Shown: piece by piece, positions 26,698 through 34,563 of the stretch
Layout: every line of letters begins with the position of its first letter
Position numbering within the stretch: the first letter of the stretch is position 1
Assembly: GCA_009917405.1 (NCBI GenBank)
Contig: QZED01000012.1
Location: 1 to 48,545, forward strand
Direction: 5' to 3'
DNA length: 48,545 nt
Origin: a bacterium c-19
GTDB lineage: Bacteria > Bacillota_I > Bacilli_A > Erysipelotrichales > Erysipelotrichaceae
The notes under the pieces: model-generated
What the model saw: the letters and a program-made list of their open reading frames with translations, nothing else
What the model was told of the DNA's origin: nothing
The model's database searches: none
Translations under genes and position numbers: made by a program

Positions 26698-27051
26698 TTG
26701 AAAAATCCAATTGAAAATAAATTGGGAATCGATGTGATTTTTGATTCCTCACAAGAAATCAGAACTTTAAAATTTTGTTTATGTATGCTTATTGATGTAT
26801 ATGTACATGCACAAGAGGAAAAACAAATATTATTTGAAGTGATTGTGAATGATTACACGGAGTATTTTGTATATGAGATATGGATTATTGAGCGTCCAAA
26901 ATCTATCAAAAGATTCTATAAAGAAATGACAATCCCACTGTCGGAGTTCAGAGATAACTTTTTTATGAATGTAAATTCAACGCATGAAACGATTGCTGAA
27001 AAATATATTAAGCAAGAATTAGCAATACTTAACAAAGAGAATACGATATAA
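26698..27051 (+). CDS. Small protein of unknown function
   Basis: A 117-residue soluble protein of no recognised family. The start is a TTG at 26698 with AGAGGTG seven bases upstream (26684-26690). It is rich in Ile, Glu and aromatic residues and has no membrane segment or cysteine motif beyond FCLCML. It follows the broken exported-protein gene by 24 bases and shares its high AT content, so both may have arrived together or formed one unit. No function can be proposed. Confidence 0.6.
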   Translation: MKNPIENKLGIDVIFDSSQEIRTLKFCLCMLIDVYVHAQEEKQILFEVIVNDYTEYFVYEIWIIERPKSIKRFYKEMTIPLSEFRDNFFMNVNSTHETIAEKYIKQELAILNKENTI

Positions 27052-27178
27052 TTGATGATAGGAAAGATAATCTGAATCATAAAGCCGTATTTATTTAACA
27101 ATAAAGCTTTGACTAATGAACAGCTATCAGCTGAGAAAATATATTTATTCGCAGTATAAACAAAAATATGAACAGAAG

Positions 27179-27209
27179 AAGCGGTAATAATTGAAGTACA
27201 CCGCTTTTT
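27179..27209 (+). terminator. Terminator after the small unknown gene
   Basis: AAGCGGT (27179-27185) pairs with ACCGCTT (27200-27206), running into T5. Confidence 0.65.
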
Positions 27210-27362
27210 CTGTATTTTAAAATCAGCTATTTATCACAAGATCCGAAACGTTCATAAGCATTTCCAATTTATCGATATGGGTGTGGCGTATTTCCTATAA
27301 GATATTGCATATAAAAATTAATTAAGAATGCAGTTGATCGTTTTTAATCGAACAGAGCAAAT

Positions 27363-27395
27363 AAAAAACAACCGTTATGTCCTTATAAACAGCTG
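27363..27395 (-). terminator. Terminator of the EIIC-like gene
   Basis: On the minus strand CAGCTGTTTAT (27395-27385) pairs with ATAACGGTTG (27378-27369), with wobble pairs and a bulge, followed by T6. Confidence 0.6.
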
Positions 27396-27428
27396 CTTTC
27401 TATTAATATATCCGCAATATTGAAACCA

Positions 27429-28973
27429 CTATAACGAAGATTGCTGCTTCAATTGTTTCTTGATCTCCTTTGCGACAATTGTTGATAAATTTCCCAAGCG
27501 AATCAAATATCCGTCTAATGACTCCAAAATTAAATATGCACCTTCATCACGTAATGCGTCAAAATCCACCTTATCACGATGATGCAGCACTACCGTGATT
27601 TTGTCCGGTGTGGAAGTTACGGAACGGATATTTTCCAAACCACCCAATGCCTTAATCACCCGCTTGGTAATCTCATTGCGGCTTCCCGCATTGAACAAAC
27701 TGACCGCAAAGCGTTTGAAATAAGAGCGAGTCGCAAAGAAGAAAATTACCATAACGACAAAACCGATTCCAAACATAACACCAAACGAATAACTCATATC
27801 AGGATTCCTGAAAAACGGTACCAAGTCCAATAGCGAACCCGGATTCGCCACCATCAAGGAACCTTGAAACCAGTATCCGATTGATATACCCGCCATTTGC
27901 AGCCCTGCATACAGCAACCCGACGATTAGCAAATATATAATATATAACATCGGCGCAAGAATTAACATTAATATTTCCATCGGTAATGAGTTACCGCAAA
28001 TCACCGACAATGCAATCGCTAACACAAAGAACAAAAAATATCTTTTGCGGTCTTTTTTACTGTCTACCAAGGAATAATACCCCAACAAGAATCCCGGTAT
28101 TAAGAATATATTAATTAAATAGTACGGTGTCAAAAGATGTCCGGCATTTGTCGTGACTATGTTTAAGTTTTGATATGCATACCATGTATTTACATCACCT
28201 AAATACGGTATTCCGAAGTTATCGGTAGCGCTACCGCCGAGTTCTCCGAGCCAAAATGCATTTCGCGGAATATCCTGTAAAGAGAACACCGCTGAAATAC
28301 GTTCACTGATTCCGTAAAGAAACAGGTTAATCGGACTGAGCAGATCATGAGCCAAAAAGTTATAAAAATAATTGATTGCAGTAATCACCAAAGGCCATCC
28401 GAACGCAAATACGATACCGGCTAACACCGAAAAACAAACACTCAAAATCATTGCCCATGCATCATGATCAATAAATGATAAAATTCCATGCATTGAGTAA
28501 TGACGTGATTTCAAATAACTGTACATTGTGATAATATAAGCCACGATTAAGGATAGAATGCCGGTATTGTACGGAATTCGTGTTACCTCTTCAAAGATAC
28601 TGTCCGCATGAAAACTAATCTGTATTCCCAACATATTCCCGTAAAAGTAACTTGGCGCATCATTATTCTCTAAAAACAATATCACTAAGCTTATGACCAC
28701 ATAGCTGATGAAGCCGATAAACACAGGAACTGCATCTTCAAATTTCCTTGTTAATATTACCAGAAATACCAATAACGGAAATATCTGAATCAAAAAACCA
28801 CCGCTGTAGCGCATCATCTCACTAATCAAAATTACTACATCATTTTTCACATCCCATATATAACTGATATTAGGATTAATAATCGAATTTCCGATGCCTA
28901 ACAATATCGTCGCAAAAAATAACACCTTCAACGGAAATTGTATATATTCCAACATGGCATGCCATTTTGCCAT
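27429..28973 (-). CDS. PTS EIIC/EIIB-like membrane protein lacking catalytic residues
   Basis: A 514-residue protein with about ten membrane helices, resembling glucose-type PTS permeases. The stretch GNSLPMEILMLILAPMLY (327-344) aligns with the family motif GITEPIEF...AP.LY, but the sugar-binding first Glu is replaced by Leu. Residues 435-505 look like an EIIB domain (GGLENIRSVTSTPDKITVVL), yet the position of the phospho-cysteine in the usual CITRLR is occupied by Ser/Thr/Pro. No EIIA domain or gene is nearby. It is therefore unlikely to phosphorylate a sugar; a facilitator or sensor role is possible but is inference. It diverges from rodA. Confidence 0.7.
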   Translation of the reverse strand: MAKWHAMLEYIQFPLKVLFFATILLGIGNSIINPNISYIWDVKNDVVILISEMMRYSGGFLIQIFPLLVFLVILTRKFEDAVPVFIGFISYVVISLVILFLENNDAPSYFYGNMLGIQISFHADSIFEEVTRIPYNTGILSLIVAYIITMYSYLKSRHYSMHGILSFIDHDAWAMILSVCFSVLAGIVFAFGWPLVITAINYFYNFLAHDLLSPINLFLYGISERISAVFSLQDIPRNAFWLGELGGSATDNFGIPYLGDVNTWYAYQNLNIVTTNAGHLLTPYYLINIFLIPGFLLGYYSLVDSKKDRKRYFLFFVLAIALSVICGNSLPMEILMLILAPMLYIIYLLIVGLLYAGLQMAGISIGYWFQGSLMVANPGSLLDLVPFFRNPDMSYSFGVMFGIGFVVMVIFFFATRSYFKRFAVSLFNAGSRNEITKRVIKALGGLENIRSVTSTPDKITVVLHHRDKVDFDALRDEGAYLILESLDGYLIRLGNLSTIVAKEIKKQLKQQSSL

Positions 28974-29221
28974 AGAATCACCTCACCCTATAATCATACC
29001 ATGTTGATATGGTTACTTCAAATATTTTTTCAATGACTTTTCTTACAACGGGGAAGTAGAATCATATTACTTATGGTATAATAGTAGATGGAATGTTCAT
29101 CACGTGTTTAAGATGATTCTGTTTAGCGAAATGCTTGTCTATCTGATGGTTTAATAGACTCATTATTTGTTAAACTAATTGTTTGTTGATCTAATGCCGA
29201 TCGATTTGTTGAATAGAGCTA

Positions 29222-29227
29222 TATAAT
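29222..29227 (+). promoter_or_regulatory. -10 box upstream of rodA
   Basis: A TATAAT lies at 29222-29227, and AAAGGAG follows before the ATG. The -35 region is poor. A second TATAAT at 29077-29082 could give a longer leader. Confidence 0.4.
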
Positions 29228-29248
29228 ATATAGGAAAGGAGAATTCTT

Positions 29249-30478
29249 ATGAATCAAGCGCTGTTGAAAGTAAAAGATCCAAAAAAATACGATTTTGTAT
29301 TAGTGACGATTCTTGCCATAATGGCAATTACAAGCTTTGTCTCCATTTACAGTGCATTTGCGTTGATTACCTCAGAGAATCCTACCTTTCTGTTAATGAA
29401 ACAAATTATGTGGTATACACTTGGTTTTTTGGTTATGTCGATGATTATGTATCTCGGAAATGATGTCATGTTTAATTTTGCTAAGTTGGCATATTGGGTA
29501 TTGTTAGGTGCTTTAATTTATTTATTTATAAGTAAATATATAGTCAGTCGTTTTATGGGATATGAAAAAAACCTTCCTTTTGTTACACCAATCAACGGTG
29601 CTACTTCTTGGTTTCAGTTTCCGGGAATCGGTTCCTTTCAGCCGAGTGAGTTCATGAAAGTTGTTCTGATTATGATTACTGCTGCGATTATTGATGATCA
29701 TAATACGAATAAGATCGTTGATTCTTATGAGAGTGATATCCAATTATTCATAAAAGTTTTTAAATGGGTGCTTCCGCCGCTGATTCTGATTTTTATCCAG
29801 CCTGATACCGGCGTGTGCATTATTATCTTATTTTCTATTATCATGATGTTGGCGTGTTCAGGGATTAAAAACTTTTGGCTGTTTTGCGGTTTGGGTCTCT
29901 TTTTGTTGGCTGTCGGGATATTCTCTTATTTATATTTATTTAACCACTCTCTTCTCGCTTCTTTGTTCGGAAGTGACAGTTTGTATAAACTGGATCGAAT
30001 CAAAGGCTGGCTTGATCCTGAATCGGATATCCTGCATACAGGCAATCAACTCTATACCGCATTAATGGCTATGGGTTCTGCCGGTTTGACGGGACATGGC
30101 ATTCAGGAATTTCTGATTCAAATCCCGGAGGCACAGACTGACTTTATTTTTGCGGTAATCGGTCAAAGCTTCGGTTTATTGGGAACGCTGTTTACCGTTG
30201 TGCTTTGTATGAGTCTTGATTTAAAACTTCTGAGGATTGCAGCTTTAACTAAAACCACCAAAGATAAATATTATATCTCCGGTGTTTTGGGAATGCTGCT
30301 GTTTCAACAGTTTCAAAATATCGGAATGATCATCGGACTGTTGCCAATTACCGGTATTACCTTACCGTTTATCTCTTACGGCGGTTCATCGCTGCTTTCC
30401 TATTTTATTGCGATCGGCATTATTTGTAACACCAGCTCTAAAGCGCATAAATTATCTGATTATGTATATGAAGCTTAA
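29249..30478 (+). CDS. rodA: RodA/FtsW family peptidoglycan glycosyltransferase
   Basis: A 409-residue SEDS polymerase with about ten membrane helices that polymerises lipid II. Motifs are NGATSWFQFPGIGSFQPSEFMK, PEAQTDFIFAVIGQSFG with the presumed catalytic Asp, and the C-terminal QNIGMIIGLLPITGITLPFISYGGSSLLSYF. NIGM and TGI are more like RodA than FtsW, but the assignment between the two is tentative, as no mreBCD or penicillin-binding gene is nearby. It stands alone with its own promoter and a terminator at 30538. Confidence 0.85.
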   Translation: MNQALLKVKDPKKYDFVLVTILAIMAITSFVSIYSAFALITSENPTFLLMKQIMWYTLGFLVMSMIMYLGNDVMFNFAKLAYWVLLGALIYLFISKYIVSRFMGYEKNLPFVTPINGATSWFQFPGIGSFQPSEFMKVVLIMITAAIIDDHNTNKIVDSYESDIQLFIKVFKWVLPPLILIFIQPDTGVCIIILFSIIMMLACSGIKNFWLFCGLGLFLLAVGIFSYLYLFNHSLLASLFGSDSLYKLDRIKGWLDPESDILHTGNQLYTALMAMGSAGLTGHGIQEFLIQIPEAQTDFIFAVIGQSFGLLGTLFTVVLCMSLDLKLLRIAALTKTTKDKYYISGVLGMLLFQQFQNIGMIIGLLPITGITLPFISYGGSSLLSYFIAIGIICNTSSKAHKLSDYVYEA

Positions 30479-30537
30479 CCACTAATTCATTCATTATTGA
30501 TATTCTAAAACAGGAATATACTTCTGATTATTTCCCT

Positions 30538-30566
30538 AAGCATCTGCCTACAATGCAGGTGCTTTT
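30538..30566 (+). terminator. Terminator of rodA
   Basis: AAGCATCTGC (30538-30547) pairs with GCAGGTGCTT (30555-30564), one wobble pair, followed by T. Confidence 0.75.
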
Positions 30567-30633
30567 CTATAGCTAAATGATTAAGGATATTTCTGTTCTT
30601 CATCATCACAGCTTTAAATCTTCCTCTTTCTGA

Positions 30634-30693
30634 AAATAAAAAAACAAGTATTTACGGCACTTTTTATTCCTTGATTGCCACTCTACTTGTTTT
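30634..30693 (-). terminator. Terminator of nadK
   Basis: A 10-bp stem AAAACAAGTA/TACTTGTTTT (30641-30650 and 30684-30693) is followed on the minus strand by T7. The plus strand also has a T-rich tail, so it may work in both directions. The rest of 30479-30808 holds nothing else recognised. Confidence 0.65.
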
Positions 30694-30808
30694 AAATTAA
30701 TTTTATTCATATTTTATAATACAATAATTTTATAATATAGATCTTATATGCAATGTTGCTTTCTATTTCCCTTTATAATTGAGGTGCTTCAACATATATT
30801 TTTTCTCT

Positions 30809-31579
30809 TTAATACAGATTTTTTAATCGTTTCAAATAGCTGTATTCTCGATATCTGGCAAAACGCACACTATGATTTGAAGTAGTACAAGTAACCTTAT
30901 CCACACCTTCTAAAGAAACATTACGATGATCGAAACACAACAATGCATCCGAGAAATCGTCACTTTTGAATTCAACAATGCGATCCGGCTTCAAGATATA
31001 AGGGTTGCCTAAGGAACGATGTTTACTGTGTTGAATAGCTGTAATCTCTGCCATCTGCATCAAGGAAATACCACTGTCTATGACAGCACCGCCCAAACTG
31101 CGATTATATGCAGTCGAGCCTGCTTGCGTACTCAAACAAACTCCAGATCCCCAACATGTTTCAAAAAGTTCATTATCGACATACACATCAATCACCTGTG
31201 TTCGTTTCACATTCTCGATGCGCATTTCATTCAATGCATAATACTCTTCCTTGTTTGTTTTTATTTGCAAGAGCTTTGAACAAAATATTTTCGGCGCTCT
31301 TTCTTTCATATCTTTCAAAAACACAGGATATTCTTCTTCTGTATAATCCGTAAAGAAGCCAAGTGTGCCAGTATGGATTCCGACAAAATTCACATCATCC
31401 AACAGGTCTAAATATTTCTGGACTGCATACAACAGTGTGCCGTCTCCACCGATAAAAATCACAATATCCGGATGCTGATCATTTGCTTCCCATCCATCTT
31501 GAATTAAAGCAGTATAGATTTTCGCTTCTAAATTTTTTGATTTTTCATTATTCTTTGCGACAGTTGTAAATTTTTGCAC
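30809..31579 (-). CDS. nadK: NAD kinase
   Basis: A 256-residue enzyme that phosphorylates NAD to NADP. The hallmark FIGGDGTLLYAV (about residue 42), the stretch GIHTGTLGFFTDY and the TAYNRSLGGAVID segment identify the family. The start is a GTG with AAGGAAG upstream. The gene diverges from the CYTH gene, and only 57 bases separate their starts, with a TACAAT -10 box on the minus strand. Confidence 0.95.
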   Translation of the reverse strand: MQKFTTVAKNNEKSKNLEAKIYTALIQDGWEANDQHPDIVIFIGGDGTLLYAVQKYLDLLDDVNFVGIHTGTLGFFTDYTEEEYPVFLKDMKERAPKIFCSKLLQIKTNKEEYYALNEMRIENVKRTQVIDVYVDNELFETCWGSGVCLSTQAGSTAYNRSLGGAVIDSGISLMQMAEITAIQHSKHRSLGNPYILKPDRIVEFKSDDFSDALLCFDHRNVSLEGVDKVTCTTSNHSVRFARYREYSYLKRLKNLY

Positions 31580-31636
31580 AGAACCACTTCCTTTTCAACC
31601 TTATTTATTGTATCATAAGTTTGGCGGTGATGAAAT

Positions 31637-32191
31637 ATGAATCTACATTTTGAGAAAGAATTTAAAATACTTTTAAATAAGGAACAGTTTATTACCTTAT
31701 TAAACGAATATCCGCAAGCAGAATTTAAAAAGCAAGTAAACACTTATTATGATACAAAGGATTTCTATATCCGTAATCATATTGGAGCGATGAGGATTCG
31801 TGAAATCAATCATCAGTTTATTTTCACCTTAAAGCATCGGTATCAAGATGGAGTACAAGAATATGAAGTGAATGTTTCTGAAAACTCCCCAGCAGTGTTT
31901 GAAACAGAGGAAATCAGTTCGCTTTTGAAATCCTTACACATAAACCAGCCGATAATTGAAATTGCTTCCTTAACTACGTACCGGGCATTGATTCCACTTA
32001 CTGATGCAGAGCTTTGTTTTGACTACAGTGAGTATAATGGAACATGTGATTTTGAAATTGAGTATGAGTATTTACGTCCGCATGACGGTCTCTCTGTATT
32101 TAATGAAATACTCGCTATTGTAAATGTGAAATACGAAAAAAATTGTAAAGCAAAAATACAGAGAGCGCTAGAAAGACATACGGATAACTAA
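31637..32191 (+). CDS. CYTH-domain protein (YjbK-like triphosphatase)
   Basis: A 184-residue protein with the CYTH/triphosphate tunnel signature ExExK at residues 6-10 (FEKEFK) and charged beta strands with alternating basic and acidic residues (RIREINHQFIFTLKHR, EYEVNVSE, CDFEIEYEYL). Such enzymes cleave inorganic triphosphate or make cAMP; YjbK of Bacillus lies beside nadK (ppnK) too. The exact substrate cannot be told by eye. GGTGATGAAAT lies before the ATG. Confidence 0.85.
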   Translation: MNLHFEKEFKILLNKEQFITLLNEYPQAEFKKQVNTYYDTKDFYIRNHIGAMRIREINHQFIFTLKHRYQDGVQEYEVNVSENSPAVFETEEISSLLKSLHINQPIIEIASLTTYRALIPLTDAELCFDYSEYNGTCDFEIEYEYLRPHDGLSVFNEILAIVNVKYEKNCKAKIQRALERHTDN

Positions 32192-32192
32192 T

Positions 32193-32504
32193 ATGGCTAT
32201 CGAGTCTTTTATCATGGAATCAGTTCCATATTTAATCAAAGGAATTTGCATTTTTCTAGTTCTTATAAATTGCATTGGGTTTATCATTATGTGGGTTGAT
32301 AAACGTCGTGCAATTCATTATCAATGGCGTATTCGCGAAGCTACGCTTTTGATTATCGCATTGTTAGGTGGAGCCATCGGTGTATTCCTTGGTATGATTT
32401 GTTTTCATCATAAAACACAAAAAGCTAAATTTTGCATCGGCATTCCTTTCATTTTATTAATGCAGTTTTTATTTGTATATTACTGCGGTTCTTTATTTAA
32501 TTAG
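32193..32504 (+). CDS. DUF1294 membrane protein
   Basis: A 103-residue protein with three predicted helices. The signatures WVDKRRAIHYQWRIREATLLIIALLGGAIG and CFHHKTQKAKFCIGIP are those of DUF1294. The function is unknown. It starts one base after the CYTH stop, so the two are co-transcribed. The first codons contain the dispersed palindrome at 32214. Confidence 0.85.
   Translation: MAIESFIMESVPYLIKGICIFLVLINCIGFIIMWVDKRRAIHYQWRIREATLLIIALLGGAIGVFLGMICFHHKTQKAKFCIGIPFILLMQFLFVYYCGSLFN
32214..32229. repeat. Dispersed palindrome ATGGAATCAGTTCCAT
   Basis: Perfect six-base arms, inside the start of the DUF1294 gene. Confidence 0.7.
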
Positions 32505-32508
32505 AGAT

Positions 32509-32533
32509 AAAAGGGAATCTTAACGATCCCCTT
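32509..32533 (+). terminator. Hairpin after the DUF1294 gene
   Basis: AAAGGGAATC and GATCCCCTTT form a stem with one mismatch. The T tract is poor, so termination is uncertain. Confidence 0.4.
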
Positions 32534-32600
32534 TACTTCATAGCATATCTTTCAATATATATTTAAATCATAATGTAACAATGATTACATCAATACTTTT

Positions 32601-33533
32601 TTATTGTTTTTCTTCTATGGTTCGATAAGTGATATGAAGCTGCTCACATAGCTGCTTCGCTGATTCATTTTCAATATCAAAAATGACTGTTATATTAGCT
32701 GATGATCCTTTCGCTTCCAACGCAGCTTGATAGATTTCTGATTTCGCTATTGCATACAATAAACTGCGCTTCCACGCTTGAATTGACAGCACACAAGGAA
32801 TATAAAAATATACTTGCTTTTGCTCCAGCATCCAAAAATCATTTTCTCCGCCGGCAAGGAACCCGCAGTCAGTTTGTTGTTGTTTTAATAATGGCTTTAC
32901 CATTGCGGAAATTTTTTTCTTTTCATAATTCGTATATAAATCCTCGTCATATTGTTCATGAGCGCATTGAATCGTGATGATATCAGCATCATTTTGTATT
33001 GTTGCTTCTCGCCTTTCCACATAGGTACTCCATAAATCAACACCGACTTCCGCTCCCTTTTTCAGTATTTTCCAAGATAAATCACTATCCTTATGATCGA
33101 GGTAAATATAGCTTTCTACTTGTTTAGAGATTTCTTTTTCAAGCTCACTTAAATAGATCGGCTCTTGAAAAAACATCACATGATCTAATAACAGACAATA
33201 AATCTGTTTAGGGAAAGCGTGCGACTTTTGATATTTTTGAATTCCCTGTACAAACTGCTCTTCACTCCCAAATCCACATTGCGTTCCATAACGCTTCCAT
33301 ATATTTTTTACACTGCCGTACGCATCATTGACATAACGTCCGTAGCCAACAATGCCCTTTTCTTTCTCTTTCCCTTTCTCCGTTCCCTTTGTTAAAAAGA
33401 AGAGATAATCACCATGATGAAAATTTTGAAATTTCCGCTTCCCCGAAAATCGCCAAAAGACCATTTCACTATTACCGTGCAGGCGATGATATTCAATCAT
33501 ATCGTGATTCGTGATATATGCAATCGATGCCAT
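32601..33533 (-). CDS. Possible EVE/PUA-like protein of unknown function
   Basis: A 310-residue protein that is not firmly recognised. The N-terminal part (about 20-75) reads like a PUA/EVE fold, with an aromatic-rich strand FWRF, GDYLFFLTKG and IVGYGRYV; EVE domains bind modified bases. The C-terminal part (about 225-310) has the strand pattern DFWMLEQKQVYFYIP followed by a helix with SIQAWKRSLLYAI, which is somewhat like nuclease-fold subunits, but the Glu-x-Lys expected there is absent. A ribosome site AGGTGA precedes the ATG by 11 bases. It sits beyond the recR terminator and is monocistronic. Confidence 0.5.
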   Translation of the reverse strand: MASIAYITNHDMIEYHRLHGNSEMVFWRFSGKRKFQNFHHGDYLFFLTKGTEKGKEKEKGIVGYGRYVNDAYGSVKNIWKRYGTQCGFGSEEQFVQGIQKYQKSHAFPKQIYCLLLDHVMFFQEPIYLSELEKEISKQVESYIYLDHKDSDLSWKILKKGAEVGVDLWSTYVERREATIQNDADIITIQCAHEQYDEDLYTNYEKKKISAMVKPLLKQQQTDCGFLAGGENDFWMLEQKQVYFYIPCVLSIQAWKRSLLYAIAKSEIYQAALEAKGSSANITVIFDIENESAKQLCEQLHITYRTIEEKQ

Positions 33534-33631
33534 ATGCTCTGTTCACCTCGACTCTCTGTATCACTATTTGTTTTTTTAACTTTGAATTGCTTCTTTATTT
33601 CATTCTACCATGTTTTATGAAAAAAGCGAAG

Positions 33632-33660
33632 AAAAAAAGCTAAATTTTTTAGCTTCTTTT
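33632..33660 (-). terminator. Terminator of dnaX-ybaB-recR
   Basis: AAGCTAAA and TTTAGCTT form an 8-bp stem, followed by T7 on the minus strand. The plus strand also shows T6. Confidence 0.7.
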
Positions 33661-34251
33661 TTACATTTTTTTTCGACCTTCTAATGCTTTAATTAAGGTT
33701 AATTCATCTGCATAATCTAAATGCCCCCCCATCGGTAAACCGTGGGCAATTCGTGTTACCGTAATCGGATATTTTTCCAATAACTTTGCTAAATAGAGCG
33801 CAGTTGTTTCTCCCTCTACCGTGGGATTTGTCGCAATGATAATTTCTCTCGTATCCTGATCAATTCGCTCAATCAAAGAAGGGATATTGATATCCTCCGG
33901 TAAAATACCTTTACTTGTGGAAATCACACCGTTTAATACATGATAGACGCCTTTAAATTCGTTTGTTTTCTCCATCGCAATCACATCTCGCGGTGTTTGA
34001 ACGACACAAATAATTCCATGATCACGATTCAAATCTTCACAAACCAGGCATTTATTATTTTCTGCCAAATTCCCACAAACCTCACATGTATGTATTTGAT
34101 CTTTCATATCAACTAAAGCTGTAATCATTCGCTCAATATCAGATTTATCCCATTCCAAGACCTCAAATGCATACCGTTCCGCCGTTTTCGATCCTACTCC
34201 TGGCAATCGCTGAAACTGATCAACCATTGCTGCAAATTTTTTAGGATACAT
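33661..34251 (-). CDS. recR: Recombination protein RecR
   Basis: A 196-residue protein of the RecFOR pathway. The N-terminal helix-hairpin-helix (LPGVGSKTAERYAFEVL), the four-cysteine zinc module CEVCGNLAENNKCLVC, the Toprim domain with ATNPTVEGETTALYLAKLL and the C-terminal ARIAHGLPMGG-like motif (RIAHGLPMGGHLDYADE) are present. Its ATG overlaps the ybaB stop by one base (TAATG). The order dnaX-ybaB-recR is conserved in Bacillota. Confidence 0.97.
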   Translation of the reverse strand: MYPKKFAAMVDQFQRLPGVGSKTAERYAFEVLEWDKSDIERMITALVDMKDQIHTCEVCGNLAENNKCLVCEDLNRDHGIICVVQTPRDVIAMEKTNEFKGVYHVLNGVISTSKGILPEDINIPSLIERIDQDTREIIIATNPTVEGETTALYLAKLLEKYPITVTRIAHGLPMGGHLDYADELTLIKALEGRKKM

Positions 34252-34559
34252 TAGAATCCACCCGGGAGCTTAACACCGCCGGTCATTTTATTCATCACTT
34301 TATTTTTTTCATCTGCCGCTTGTTTCATTGCATCATTGATGGCACTGACAAGCAACTCCTGTAATGTCTCTTTTTCATCTTTATTTAGCAATTCCTCTTG
34401 GATCTCAATCTGATCTACTTCCATGGAACCTTTCACAACAACTCTCACCAAACCGCCTGCCATTGAGGATTCATAGCTGTGATCCTTCAATTCTGCTTCC
34501 GCTTTATTCAATTCCTTTTGCATCTTCTGTGCTTGTTTTAATAATGCTTGCATGTTCAT
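34251..34559 (-). CDS. ybaB: YbaB/EbfC nucleoid-associated protein
   Basis: A 102-residue DNA-binding protein. The N-terminal helix (MNMQALLKQAQKMQKELNKAEAEL) is followed by a small beta sheet (GLVRVVVKGSMEVDQIEI) and a C-terminal helix; the end is rich in Gly (MTGGVKLPGGF). YbaB dimers bind DNA and lie between dnaX and recR in most bacteria, as here. It starts five bases after dnaX. Confidence 0.94.
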   Translation of the reverse strand: MNMQALLKQAQKMQKELNKAEAELKDHSYESSMAGGLVRVVVKGSMEVDQIEIQEELLNKDEKETLQELLVSAINDAMKQAADEKNKVMNKMTGGVKLPGGF

Positions 34560-34563
34560 AATT

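Noticed and set aside
34431..34445. TTCCATGGAA-type palindrome near 34420-34432 as part of the dispersed set
   Set aside because: The half-sites are in inverted order with no spacer, so it is not the same motif.
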